Assembly (NCBI GenBank): GCA_003993805.1
Contig: RSEF01000003.1
Span: 39,927,755-39,991,754, forward strand
Source: Himantopus leucocephalus
Lineage: Eukaryota; Chordata; Aves; Charadriiformes; Recurvirostridae
DNA length: 64,000 bases
Direction: 5' to 3'
Shown: one piece after another, positions 14,480 to 29,589 of the stretch
Layout of the letters: every line of letters starts with the position of its first letter
Numbering within the stretch: position 1 is the stretch's first letter
Notes under the pieces: generated by a model
What the model was told of the DNA's origin: nothing
Database searches by the model: none
What the model saw: only the letters and a program-made list of their open reading frames with translations
Translations under genes and position numbers: made by a program

Positions 14480-14754
14480 GAGAGCAAAGAAAGGACGCCG
14501 CTCGGACGGGCTGGAGCGGCGGGCTCGCCCGCACCACCTTCCCCGCCGGCGGCGGGGCGGGGAGGGGAAAACGTCCGAGGGGAGGCAGGACCGCCCGGCA
14601 GCGCGGCGGGGACCGCCCTTCGCCCCCAGCAGCCGCCCGGCGGGGCGGGGCGGGGCGGGGCCCGCCCCCATAAGAGGCATGGGCGGCCGCGGCGGCGGGA
14701 GCGGCACCGGGAGGACGGCGGCGGGAGGGAGGGAAGGGAGAAAGGGACGGGAGG

Positions 14755-16373
<1,619 letters not shown>

Positions 16374-16705
16374 GGTTGGGTCCACGTGCTGCAGTGAAGC
16401 AGTTTGCTATGAATCATGCCTGTGACATGAACCTGGGAGATGCTCCTTCCAATATGAGCTCTTGAGCTCTCTAGTGGGGAGTTATGACCCAAAAGCTGGC
16501 GGGACCAGCTTAAGGCAGAAATGGTGGTACACTCTTCCTAGATAATAGTTTGGATATATATTTTTATATTTGAAGACACTATGGGTTTTTTTTGGTACTG
16601 CACCTCCACTTTTTTGCAACATCAGTCTTTGTTATGTAACTGATTTTTTTAAGGTGTGCTTAAAAGCCTAACTCTGAGAGTAAAATAAAGAAGCTTTTAA
16701 GTATT
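16374..16705 (+). other. MAP1LC3C: MAP1LC3C 3' UTR with poly(A) signal
   Basis: Non-coding sequence after the stop, ending at an AATAAA hexamer at 16684-16689. Cleavage is expected about 10-25 bases later. No nearer canonical signal was seen. Confidence 0.7.
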
Positions 16706-19331
16706 GAGTTGAATGTTAGTTTTAATCAGGGGAAAGACTGTAGAAGTCTGTCTAGGAGATGGTCCTAGAATAATTCTTGGAATTTGAGCTCAGTGCTTCT
16801 TAACTAAAGCATTGCTTGCACAGCCACTCTGAATTGTTGAATGGAATAACAAAGCTTAAGTCAGGTGACACAGCAGCAAACCCATACCTATAAATGGTTC
16901 ATTAAGCTAGATATCTTAGCTGCAAGATTAAGCAGACTGTGCTAGTACAAGAGCAGGGTTCAAATGGAGTGTTAGGTTTAATGTCTGGATAAACTACTGT
17001 CAGCTGTTACAGAAAGCACTCTATCTGTAATATAGATAACCACCTGTTTAAATAAGCAAAACTGGTTGCTAGTCAGCATAACCTAAACATAGGTAGCATG
17101 CCTTGAACTGTAGTTTAATCAAGTGTTCAAGAGTATTCTTGCTACTGAATTCTGCTAGTCTGGTCTCTGTAGATAGTCATATTCATCCCCTACAGGTTCC
17201 TGCTTGTCAGTTCCCTTGAAGGACTTCAGGGAGCCTTCTGTCAAGGATGGGTAGAGCTATGTAATGTGCCTTGTGATTAAGAGGTAGACCAATGTCTCTA
17301 GAAAATGTCAAAACTGTCATGTAGGGAGGTGCTGATTCATCTAATACACAGACTTGGTTCCTAAAGATGTATCAAAGGAACACTTGACATGAGGCTTACT
17401 CTGAAGTATAGCTCAAGCTAGCTTTCCTGGTCCTCTCATATGTGAGGAATGTATTGCAAAGCTGTAAATGTTCTGATTGTGCATATTCAACTTAAAACAC
17501 CAGGTCATTTAAAAATCTGTCACAGTGTGCAGTCAATTAATCAACCTCTGGCAACTCAAGCTGAGGATGGTCAAATTTTTACAACATGACGCAATTCTTC
17601 TGCTCAGTACCAAACTGATTTGCAGAATCATGTAGGAATTGCTAAACTGCAAAGAAGCATTGACAGTATTTAAATTGTGCATAAGGAAGGAATGTGTGTG
17701 TAAGCTTTCTGCAGTGGTTTTCTTGCACTAATAATCTCTTGAACTTAAAGTTCTGAGTAGACCTGGGTTCAAGGCTCTAAACCAGGGGGTTTAGAGGGGT
17801 ACCTGCGTTATTGAAGGTGGTGTTTGCCGACTCGTGTTTCATGAGCTGAGGAACAAAGAAATCATTGACCTGACTGACTCAGTGGAAAGGCTAAGGCTAT
17901 GTCAGTATAGGTTATGAAAACATGCAGGCTTTGGGATCCCAGAATCTGTTGCTTGGATAGATTTCATGTATGCTTGTAATGGAAACAGTTTCCATTGCAC
18001 AAATTAAACTCAAATAGTCATTTGTTACCAGCCCTCAGGGAGGCAGAGACACCTGTTTGGCAGGAGCACCATGCAGCAATGTTGAACAGCTGTGGGAACC
18101 TCGGGGTGAGGGGAACAAGGGGAAGTCTTGCTATGTTCAAGCTCTCTTACCAGTCTAAGAGCTGGGCTAATATTTTGCTTCATTTGGCTCCTCTGTTTGT
18201 CTTCCTGTCTTGTGCATGAAGAGAAAAGCACTATAGATTCTTGGCTGGAGCAATTTTTATGTCTGACAGCCAACTTTCTTTAGTTTGTAATGTAGCGGCT
18301 GCAGTGTAAGTGTTGATCCCTCCAGCATTTATTGACATTAGGCTATGGTGGCTAACAGGCTGAGTCACAGATCCAGCCAAAAAAGTTACGCAAGGAGAAG
18401 GTCAGTTGCAGGTAAAGAGCATCATTATAAACCTGTTTAAACTGGCCTGCTGAACCTAGAGACAAGTCCTGTGAGCCTGGAAAGCTTCATCATTGGGTAA
18501 TAGTAATAGACTTGCCCTTCCACCAGGTGTTAAAGCAGATAGGATTAGCCATCAAAGATAGTTTTTGAAGAGTCTTAAAATAATAAACTAGGAGTTAGAT
18601 GCCCAAATAAATCAGTTATCCTGCTGCTGGAGTTTGGTGTGACTAGAAGCTTTGGATTCAACCTATTGTCTCTTGAAGTGCCTGGAATAAGGGTTAGAAA
18701 AGAAGCAAACAGAAAAACTTCGCTCTGACTAACATAAGCAACTGAGATAACTGCAGCTGCTTCCAATGTAGCTGCTGTTTGAAGAGCTAATATTTGCTTG
18801 AGCAAATACCTATTGATTTGAGACAGGTACATTTTTACTTTTTTTTTTTTAAATGAAGGACACCATGCTATGGTAAGTAAATTTTATAGTTCTTTCCAAT
18901 GTACCCCAATGTAAAAAGGGAAGGTAGAGATGCCACTTCTTTTGTAAAAGTATCTTCATTTCTGAGTTGTGGACTTGCATTCTTTAACATCCAAAATATC
19001 ACCAAAGAAGACATTCTGAGGATACTTCTGTTCCTGCCATAGACTACCAACTAAATCCTGGAAGGTGCTTGGTGCTCTGGCTTTAAAGCACTTGCATATG
19101 TACATGCTCTGCTGAAATAACTTGTTAGATTGGGTCCACAGCACTTGGCCCCTTGTAAGATCAAGCACTGTGTCTCATCTTCAAATGTAAAACCAAACAA
19201 ACTGAAAGGACACTGAATCTAAGTGTGGGATGAGGACTGAAATTGTCCTTGCTGTTGAGGTCCTTTTTTTGAGTAGTCTATAAAATAGAGTACTGGGGGA
19301 GTTGTGACTTTAACATAACCAAGTGGAATTG
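16706..19331. other. Intergenic, no gene seen
   Basis: No ORF longer than about 85 codons and no recognisable repeat. This is the first part of the spacer between the convergent MAP1LC3C and EXO1 genes. Confidence 0.55.
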
Positions 19332-19351
19332 TGGGGGGGGGGGGGGNNNNN
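19332..19351. repeat. Poly-G tract running into five Ns
   Basis: An uninterrupted run of about 14-15 G ends in NNNNN at 19347-19351. The sequence probably failed in a longer G homopolymer or G-rich repeat, so the true length is unknown. Confidence 0.8.
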
Positions 19352-21242
19352 CGGGAAACCATTAAGCTCTGTTTTATAATTTCACTGAGGTACTAAAAAA
19401 GCTCTACTGTTAATAACAAGATACTGCTGAAGTTATTAAAGGGGAAATACAGAAGCACCTAAAATCTGAGGCTGCAACCTTGCTGCACAAAAATGATATT
19501 TTAATGAAACCTGCCATTCATGTCTGTAAAGTATGCCTGCATGGTGACTGCTCTGGGAACAGGATCGTTTTCTTATTTTCAAAAGACCTCAGCAAACTTC
19601 ACTCCTGAGTTTTGTGCTGTAGGCTGTGTACGCTCTGAATGCTTATAAGAGCAACTAGAGAAGAACACAGTAGCAATTAAAAAAAAAAAAAACAAAACCT
19701 AAAAGCTCTTGGCTTTGGTCAAAAAAAAAAAGTCTTACCAATGCATTTGAATTTCAAGTGTGTAAGAAATATTTTTTTTTTCCTGTGCCTGCTAAGACTA
19801 GAGATTCAGTTGTCTGTACTTTCCTTGCCACAGCTGATGTCCTACAGCCATCTACAAACACAGCTACAACCTGTGTACCATGCTTTATGGAGTGCGAATT
19901 GTCATTTGCTGCTGCAAGGCAAACACAGTAACCTCAGCTTGGGCTTTAGTACATGAGCAACAGCAGGAGCTTTCCAAATTGTTTGGATTTAAAAATGACT
20001 TAACATTATGTGTGGGTAGAATAAATAAGTGAATGAATGGGGATACTAATCTTCTTGCTCAAGTACTCCAGGCAATAAGTCTTATGAACTTAGATGGACT
20101 TTTTATTGTTTCCCTGTGCTAACTACTTTCAGCTGGTGGTAGCTTCAGGGTAAAAATATTAAAGATACTGTTAAACACACTAAGTGACAGACTGTATCCT
20201 CCTCTTCAAATGAGGGGGATTGTTTTGTGTATGTAAGATACAGTAAATTAAAAAAGTCAAGTGAATTAATAGGACAGAATATAACCTTCAGCATCAAATT
20301 GCATGGCTGTATTCCCCTTTCAAGAAAGCCCCTATAGATAGTATGGGGAGAAAATCAAAAGACCTAAACAGGAGATAAATGATTTTTAGAACACTGGTTT
20401 TGAACTTATGGAGTATGAAGTGGATGCAGAGATAGGGAGGGTTTCTGTGGAAAACTTCCAAAGGATCCCTGAAAGGTGATTGAGAAATGCGATTTCATAT
20501 ATGTTACAGTACAACATATGTACAAAACTTCTATTGGTGCACACAGTTCCCTTAAGGATATATATTTCAGAAAGCTTTCTAGACTGCTCTCCTGAGTTTT
20601 GAAATATACCAGTCTTTTCCTACAGTTTTGAATCACACTGTCAAATTTTAGAGAGAAAAAAAAGGTTCTGCCTATAGATATGTGCTTAGTTCCTGTATCT
20701 TTCCTAAGATGTTTCATAATGGTAGCTGTACCCACTGTCTTCCCCTGATGTTTTTAGGTTGCTTCTCATAGGCACAAGGTTTTTTTTATGTATTTGCTAC
20801 TTCTTCCTATACAGTCCATAACATGCGAAGGCAGTTAGGTCCTATAATAAATAAGTCTGACCCTAATTTAGAGGAACGTGAATATAATTTTAATGAATGT
20901 GGCTGATGCCCTTAAGGCTCCCTACCAGAAAGGTATAATCATATCGCTCCCTGCCTCTTGTTTTCCACCTGATGTCTCTCTTGTGATTGTAATATCCTTA
21001 TGGCACACAACTGTAGCAGTGTAGTTCAGGTAGGTTTTGAAGATCATATAGCAAGTATCAATGCCAGAGTTTGAAAAGGAGCACTGTCCCTTCCCCAACC
21101 CCCAGCAACAGACCCTCAGGAAGGAGGGAGTTTGCCCAACCGGTGCACATGGAGTTTCCAGAGCAGGCGAGGATTGAGGAGGGGCTGGTGAGGCCACTCA
21201 ACACTTACATCATGTCCAGCAAGGACTGTAAAGGGCCTTTAT
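19352..21242. other. Intergenic, no gene seen
   Basis: Contains two A-runs near 19679-19691 and 19720-19730, and otherwise unremarkable AT-rich sequence. Confidence 0.55.
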
Positions 21243-21528
21243 GAGGCTGCTAATGATTTGTTGCAGGGTGGGCTTGGCTGGTGGTGTTTATTTTTGCAAC
21301 TAGTCCAAGATCCTGGCTTCACTTTCTTTCTGTCTGTAATGTCATGGTCTGGATCCTAATCAGACTTTCAGCCCAAGGCTGTTANGGAGGCTGCTAATGA
21401 TTTGTTGCAGGGTGGGCTTGGCTGATGGTGTTTATTTTTGCAACCAGTCCATGATCCTGGCTTCACTTTCTTTCTGTCTGTAATGTCATGGTCTGGATCC
21501 TAATCAGACTTTCAGCCCAAGGCTGTTA
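21243..21528. repeat. 142-bp direct duplication around a single N
   Basis: Copies 21243-21384 and 21387-21528 flank the N at 21385 and differ at only three or so positions (ctggtgg/ctgatgg, caacta/caacca, caaga/catga). Same signature as at 6027: overlapping contig ends joined without merging. Confidence 0.85.
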
Positions 21529-24500
21529 CACATCAGAAAGGTGAGAAGGCTAGCGATTGCACTGTCCTTGAGATGATGCAAAAAGAACCAGGTTCAATCT
21601 GCCATTGGTCAATAGATCCCTGGTAGGCCCAAAGCTTATTTCTCATTCTCAAGAATAGAGCCAAGACTTTACGGCCTGCCAGATGGATTTGCAGGGAAAT
21701 CTTTAGGTCAGCCAACCAGTGGGTGAGGAGAGGGGATGGAGTGGGGCAGGGGGTTAAGCATATGTATCTGTGCTTCCACCCAAAGCAGCTGCAGCCACAT
21801 ATTCTTCACAGGCCTGCCCGTGACTGACTGGAAAGCCTGAGCCTCCGTATGACCTCACTAAGGCAACTATTACGCCCATTAGCTCACAAAGAGAAGTTAT
21901 GAGAAAGAAAACACGCACACACATGCTCACAGATGGAGGGTGGATATATCCGTTTCCTGAATAAAAAGCGAACTCTGTCAATGGAAAAAACCACACAGGA
22001 GGGTGCTGAAAGGAAGACATGGCAAGTAAAGAAATTCTGTTCTTGGCAATGGCACTACTTCACAAGGGGACTTGGCCCTTACTCTGAGAATTTAAAAACT
22101 TAATGTCAAGTGATAGATATGGTATGGTCTCTGTCTGACCTTCTTCCCCTAAAATGCTGCATCTGTGGTCAAAAATTAAAAGTCAGATAGTGATATGAGC
22201 TGCGTATTTGAATGCTGACTGGCTGAGGTAGAGTAACTCATTTTCCAGCAGCTTGATGCATTAGTCAAACAAAATAAAAGAGCTATCAATAGGAAAAACA
22301 GCTGTTGTGCTACAGGTGAGGGTAGGATCACCAGCTTAGTGCAGACACATCTGTGCTGTCTAGACTGTCAGGGTAACCCAAGCATTGCAGGGGTTATGAA
22401 GATAATTTTGCTATGCAAAACTATATTGGCTGTGTTATAAACCTGTCAAAACTGTCAAGAGAGGCCGCAGGAGAAATACTGCATTTTCCTAGGAGACAGC
22501 TGGATTTGGTTTAACCCTCAGCTCTTCCCAGCCATCCTCATGCTTACTGACTTTTGTTCCCATTCTTTTTTTGGAAAGGGACCAGACCTTCTGTGTTTGC
22601 AGAACCTGGGTACAGATTCCAAGATTGCTGAAAACTATAAATAATATGCCCTTAGTTGCCATGTAACAAACTTGTATGAGAATTCACAGCTGTTCTGTTA
22701 TTGTAATTCAGCCTATGTTGGAGCCACAAAATTTGGCTATACTTCAGTCTCTCAGGCTTCTAAGCCCCTCTCAGGTCTGGAGCAGCAGTTTAAATGGGAT
22801 GGCTGAGGCTGTTACTGCTGCTTATGTAGCTTCCCCCCTTCCAGTGAATTTGGTTGAGACAGAAAAGGTGTCACATCCCTTCTTGAATCAGCTGAAGAAC
22901 AGCTGTGTGTTTTAGCCTTGCTCAGCAGAGTGAGCTATTCTTGCTACAGGCGCAACAAGGTAGGTTAATGTAACAGCTTAATTTCGTGCCCCAGCTCATC
23001 CAGCTGATTTTGCCACGGAAGGAGGAGGATGCCTCACGTGAGCTCATCCAGTGGCAGGCTGGTGAAAGGTGGCAATCTCCAGGAAGGGGTTGATGCAGAG
23101 GGGTGGTGTTACAAGAAACTGAGGGAAACTGCTACTGGTATAGGTAGGTCTTGACGATGCTATGGTCTGCAGACTAGGCCTTTTCAGGACTTTAAAGGAG
23201 GGTCCTGACATTTGGCTCTGATATCCAAGGCAGCTGGCCCATTAGGCAAGTGTTCAGCAAGATTACTGTCATGTTCCTCACAGAGGAGCGTCCTTTATAA
23301 CTCAATGGATAAAGAGTGGGGGAGACCCTGCTATGATTCCTTTTTCTCCCTGAAGAGGCTGAGCCACGCATTCCACACTGTGCACCCCCAGTAGCTCCTG
23401 TCTCCCTGGACCCAGCACGGAAAATTAACTTTCTGCAGCTAGAAGCTAGGGCCTTTGTAGGTGAAGCCCAGAATGACAGCAGAAGTGTGTGACAGAAGGG
23501 ACTTGAACCCAGCTCCCAGACTAGACCCCCAGCCTACCTTTCCTTTCTGAAAACAACTATCCAACTGCAAGATCTGTGAGAGGCTTCAGTTTTACTAGTG
23601 GAAAATTTAGGCAAAACCCTATAAAGTAAATGAAGCAATTCCGCTAGAAGCTGGAGCGTGCCCTGAAATTACTGCCTGGAGCCAGAACGGCTGCAGAGCT
23701 AAAGCTACCATGTTACAGTTCATGGGAGGAAGCACTTATCCACAGGAGGTGGAGAGAAGAAGGAAAGGTCAAGCACTGCAGCAGACATGAAAGGTTTTAT
23801 GTTTAATTTTCTGGAAAATTTTTCTTCAATATATGGTTTTTGCCAAGTATCTTTTTTTCCCAATTCAAACTGCTGTATTTTTGCCCCATGAGATTAATTT
23901 TACTTATGCTGGTTTGTCAGGAGGGAAAATCCAAATCTCAATTTATTTTTATATGAGGGAAAAGGTGAAATAAAGAAAATGCTTGTTGACTATGCAATTA
24001 CACCTGTGTCAGTGCCATAAAAATTTGCAATATGTGTGGGAACAGGCACTCGTATAACACTGAAAAGCCAAAACAGGGGTTATTCTGATTTTAGTCACGT
24101 ATCCTCATTTTAAAATGAAGTGGAGCTTTGTGTTAATTCTTAGCATAGGAAGTTTTGTGTTTTGTGGGGTTTTTTGGATGTGTTTTGGTTACATATAAAT
24201 GAGATCCACACACTTTAGGTCAGGCTATGTTTTATGATCTTTTACTAGTGAATGATTTGTTAACTGCAGTACTGCATAAGAAGCTAAAGTGGAGTACCTA
24301 TATGTCACATTACAAAAAACAGAGCATGGAGGTGCAGCAGGGAGCAGTTTGCGAGCACATCAAGGAAAGAAATCTATAATAATTCATAATATTTTACATG
24401 CATAAGATCCAGAGCTGGCCAACAGTAATTTGCAGAGTGGACACCCTACATCTATTTTCATCAAAGAGAACAAGAAATGAGAAACTGAAGAAGGTGAGCA

Positions 24501-27034
24501 GTTAGAAAAGATGTACTTTATCAAAATGTCTCTCCAAAAGTGCTGTAAACAAGTCAGCAGAGTTCCTGCAGGCTGAGGCTGTGATGATTTTTTCAGAGCT
24601 TTCTCTACCCATAAAGCATCTCTTGAAACACTAGTGGCTTTAGGATTGTGGCTTAGTGCTCACACAGAGATGAAGAAATATATTTGGCTTCTCATTTGGA
24701 GGAATAAGCCCATCTTAAAGTTAGTCTTGACTTCCCACATTTCCTGTCTAACTTGTCTATTGAGTGATTAGATGACTATCTCATTTGGTGATTCAGGAAA
24801 AAATTTGGAAGGATTTGGAAGGAATCTAGTGGTAAGCTCCCCTGCTCCCATGCCAGAGTCCTACCGCAACTGTTTCCAAACCACTTCATTTATGAAATAG
24901 AAAACCTACACACACACACTCTATACTGCTGAAACACAGCCTCATGTGAGGAGGGCAAGGGGAATAGCCAAAAGTCTACAGTTTCTAAAACAAAGGGAGA
25001 AATAGGGAAGAAAGTTACACATGGCAATGGAGTAAGGCTCTTGTTATCAAAAGTGCCATGAGACTGTGCTTCGGAGTATCCTTCAACATTTCTTTATCAC
25101 AAGGTGGGACAGAGGAGAATAAGAATGAAAGGCTGAAACACAGTTATAGGAAAAATCCATCCCAACCTGTGTGTGCAGCAGAAACCACACATCCTGACTG
25201 ATAGTTGATAATTATTTTCTCGATGCAGCAGTCCACTGTTTGGTAGCTAAATCAAATACTTTTTTAATAAGTAATTACCTCTTAGTTCTCCTTGTACTTA
25301 TACAAAGATACAGAAACTGTGTCTTGCTCTATCTTTTCTATGTCACTGAAGCCAAAGCTTAAATCACAGTATTAAGGAAGGTTTGAATAGTTTCTTTGAG
25401 AGCACTTTAGCAAATGCAAACTAGGAAAAGCCACAGCACCAAGCAATTAGCCAACTTTGTAGATTTGCCCGTCAGTGGATTTATCTATGAATATCAGCAG
25501 AATTTTACTGAAGTGAGAAAATACTAAATCAAGGTTGCCTTTAGTATGTCTGTAAACAGAGGAGCAAGAGTACAACATAACTTGTCTATGCATGAGCTGT
25601 GAAGCTCAGTACGTTATTGTTGGTAAACTATTTGGGGGACGTTACAGTCAAATTGAAGTTGAGAAAGACAGTTATGCTGCAAACTGAATCTTGTAGGCTG
25701 TATGTGTGTATTTTCTCATTTTGACGTAGAGCCTATCCTTCTGGAAATCCATTAACAAACCTTTGGGGTTTTGTGAGGTTAATACTATAAAGAGTACAGA
25801 TAGCAGGGACAGCGCCTATGTTCAGGACATTTGAAAATAAAATCCTTTGGACAGCCCAGGATTTTTGTCTACACTTGTATTTTCTGACCCTTCAACGAGG
25901 TCCATGAGTATTGTTTGTTGTATTTATGTATTTATCAAAGTTAATGCCACACTGAAGGCTGCAACACAACCTTAATCAATAACTGTCTGAGATTTTTTGA
26001 GCAATGCTAAATTATGCAAACAATAAAAATAGGTGATTCAAAGTTATTCTTGGTCTAGTTCTGGGACAGTAGAGGAAATAAATCAGATGATTAACAAAAA
26101 AACCTCATCTACAGCAGGCCAGAATTCAAGGCTCAGACAGAACTCAGTGCTCAAAATATGTGCTTTCCAGTTAATGAATCTGGCCCAGTTTCTTTTATAC
26201 TAATTTTAAACAGAGAATATTTGAACAGTGATTCCAAAACTGCAGAAGTGAGGTCAGAACAAATCCTGGTGCTTTGTGGGGTTTCAAGTGAATATGTTAA
26301 ATCTAATCAGCCTAGCATCTTATATCATAGTTGCTACTACCCCTGAATATTTATGTTTACCAGTAAAAGAATTAGTGATATAAAAAATGCACTAAGAATC
26401 ACACTTAATGAAACTTTAATTTATATACATTTTCTTATTTCTGTCATATTGTCAGGAGTGTTCACCACCAGTTTTGGCTCCAGAATAAATTGTTGAAGAT
26501 CTGTTTGGTTATTTTGGTTATTAAGTGTGAGCTAAGTGCTTTATAAGGACCTATGTTTACAAAATATTGGACAGAGATGTTTTCTTTGTAACTAACTCCT
26601 TGATTACTTTGCACCAGTAGTCATGATTGCATTGCAAGAGAACACAAAGGAAATCTATACATGCTGGAGGTCTTTCTCCTGACTAAAATTTTAATCATCT
26701 GCTTGACGTCATGGAACTTTACAAAGGTTTAATCAATGTCAGCTCCTGCCTTTTTCTTCTTAACACTGTTTGCTTCACATCTGGGTTTAATCTCTGGTTA
26801 AACAAATCCAAATTTATGGAGTTTACCACACAAATTGAGAATTTCTTTCGCTTATCTCCTTGTCCACATACGAAGTATTTGCTAATAGAGTTGGTGCTCA
26901 TCTAACACCCTTATACCCCATGCCTTCTACACAAATAAAGACATAAATCCAAAGGCAAAAAAATTCCATGTAATAGCTAGTCCTGTGTATCTTGTGGGTT
27001 TTGCAATAAGAAACATAAAAAATGTTGGCAAAGA
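21529..27034. other. Intergenic, no gene seen
   Basis: About 5.5 kb with no open frame above about 90 codons and no clear transposon. A short CA microsatellite lies near 24909-24920. Confidence 0.55.
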
Positions 27035-27770
27035 TTTTACAGGAAGGGTGAAGAGGGATCTCATCGCTGCCTGGGCATTATTCAAGAGGGATAAATGCAG
27101 AATACTTCATTTGGACAGGAATAATCAGCTGCACAAATACAGGATGGAAGACAACTGGCTGGTGGCATTTCTTCTTAAAAGAGTCCATGGGATATACTGA
27201 ATCACAAGCTAGGCATAAGTCAACATTATCATGCTGTTGTGAAAAAGCAAACACCACACTGGGATTTCTAAACAGGAGTCGAGCCTGCAAGATGTGTGAA
27301 ATAAGCCTTTGGCTGTACTCAGCAGTGGTAGGGCTTTAGCTGAAATATTGTGTGTAGTTTAGGCACTGCACTCCAAGAGGAATATGAACTACCTGAGAAT
27401 TCAGAGAGTAATGAGAGTAATGTCCTATGACAAAAGATGCCAGAACTGAGGTGGTTTAGCATCAAGAAGAAAAGGCTGGAAAAGGGACATGATATTCCTC
27501 AAAAATGAAAGGCTCTTTGAAAAGGAGGGGGAAGAGTCTTTTTCTCTTGTTTACATTGGCTGTTACAAGAGGTAGTGGGCTTAAATTGCAGCAAGAAAAT
27601 GCTAGGAAAGCTTCCTAATGAAAAAGGTAGTGAAATGCTGTGACAACTTGCCTGGAAAGTTGTGGAGTGTCCATCTCTGAAAGATGAGTCTAAATTAATT
27701 CTGCCATGAGGCAAGGGGAAGATTTCTGGAGGACCTTTCCCAGTCCTTGTTTCCTTTGATTCTGTGTTTT
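27035..27770 (+). repeat. Old CR1-type LINE fragment
   Basis: Order and wording match a decayed CR1 3' region in + orientation: 'gggtgaagagggatctcatcgctgc', a 'gcactgcactccaagaggaatatg' segment, then 'gtagtgggcttaaattgcagcaag' and 'cctttcccagtccttgtttcctttgattctgtg' at the end. All reading frames are broken. Divergence is high, so it is probably one of the older CR1 subfamilies. Confidence 0.6.
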
Positions 27771-29589
27771 CTATTAAAACTAAAAAAAAATAATATTTCT
27801 TTGTTCCTTAGACACTAAAACATTTTTCTTGGTAGTGAAAGTTTCAGGTTGTACTGCCGGACCGCACACACTTGTGTAATCACAATGAAGGGGATGCAGA
27901 ACAATGGAGGGCATATGGGATCTTATATTGTTTTTTCCTCTGAAGAAAAAGATAAGTTCAACAGATCACTGTAGCACAAGGGAATATTTGTTCCAGGAAA
28001 GCTTCTTGATTACTGACAGGCATCAATCAAGCCCCACCATGCTGAGACTTCAATGCTGGGGACAGAGGGGCTTAGCTGTTCTAGCCCCACTGCTTCTCCC
28101 TTCCTGCCCCTGTTATGCTTTCTATTTCACTGGCACTACCATGTGCAGCTATACTATAGTTTTCATTTGTAACAGTGCCCCAATCAAGGTTGCCACTCAA
28201 ATACTTCTGCATGTGCATATGACTGCTGCAAAAGTTGAGAGGGGTGCCTGAGAAAAGGTTTGTGACACCATGAACTCAGCTCCTACTGTCGTGTCCAGCC
28301 CCTCTATGCCAAACTGGCAAAACATCTTTAAAACAGAATGTTAATGCCAATGTGCCACAGCTTATGTATTAGAAAGGGGCTTTCTAGACCATGCCCACCT
28401 CCTCATACTGTGTTTCATCTGAAATATGGAACCTCTCTATCTGGATTCTAAAAATATTTAGCAAGAAACACAACTGCAATCAGAGTAACAAATGGCTGAG
28501 GTGTACGAGACTGTTAATATTTTACAAGGCAACAGAGAGTGAATTCATGAGCAGTGCAGCTTATCTAAATGGTTTTCAGCAGTTCCACCAAAAAATCAAC
28601 CTCCTCCACTGTCCCCCCAGACCTCCACAACTCTCTGTCTGGTCTCTAGTTTTGTATCTGCCTAGTACCTCGACTACATATCATAACATTTTTTCCCCAC
28701 TTTTCAATTTCTGTTTCTAAGAGGAATTTCATCCTCTGTTACTTGTCATAAAGTAGAGACACTGTGGGTCAAGTTTTGTTGCCATGTGTGTTTGCCTGTG
28801 TGCGCATCTCTGTGATGCCTAAAATCTCTTTACAATCACTAAGCTGAAAACACACATGTTAACCAAATTCAGTCTTTCATTACACGTCACCTCCTTACCA
28901 CACACAGAAGATGTAAAGGCTGTCTTGCTTTCATGCAGTTACTTTTATAGATCTGCTTTCAAAAAGTTTATACTGATGCAAGTGTATGAGTGTGGTTTCA
29001 AAACAGCATGAGGTGGTGCTACTGCTACTGCTGAATGTGTTAATGCTTGAAACTAGCCTGACAAACTCCAGGTCCATGATCCAGATGTCCTCATGAGGTC
29101 AGCAGAGCCCCTACAACTGGGGAAATATCTTTGATCACTTGGCCACTCATGCAAGTGAATCCTACAATTAAGGTAAGTATTATATCTCTATTAAAGAAGT
29201 AAAGTTGAAGAATGAAGTTATGTTCAGACTTTCCAAGAGTCAAATGGCAATTACCATTGCCGGACCATAAAAGAGTCATTGTTGATATTACTTAAGACAC
29301 TTGAAAACTCAGAAAGGACTAACTGAAAGCTAATATTGTGACAGTATTTTGAAAGAGTAAATGAATTAGCAAAGGTAAACACACACCTTCCAGCCTGACA
29401 TCAGTAATGGTAGGGCATATCAAGGACTTGATTAACTGAGAGTTTAAAAGGACATGAACTTTGATGCTAACATGTGTTTACTGAAAATATATCTTGTCTA
29501 TCAGAATATTCAACAAGACTACAGTTTAGGATTAAATAGGCATTGGTATTAACATGGCAAGACTACTATTTAATCTGTCAGATGTCTGC
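27771..29589. other. Intergenic, no gene seen
   Basis: Short chance ORFs only (the longest, 27904-28251, has no splice context or family likeness). No RNA genes or repeats recognised. Confidence 0.5.
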
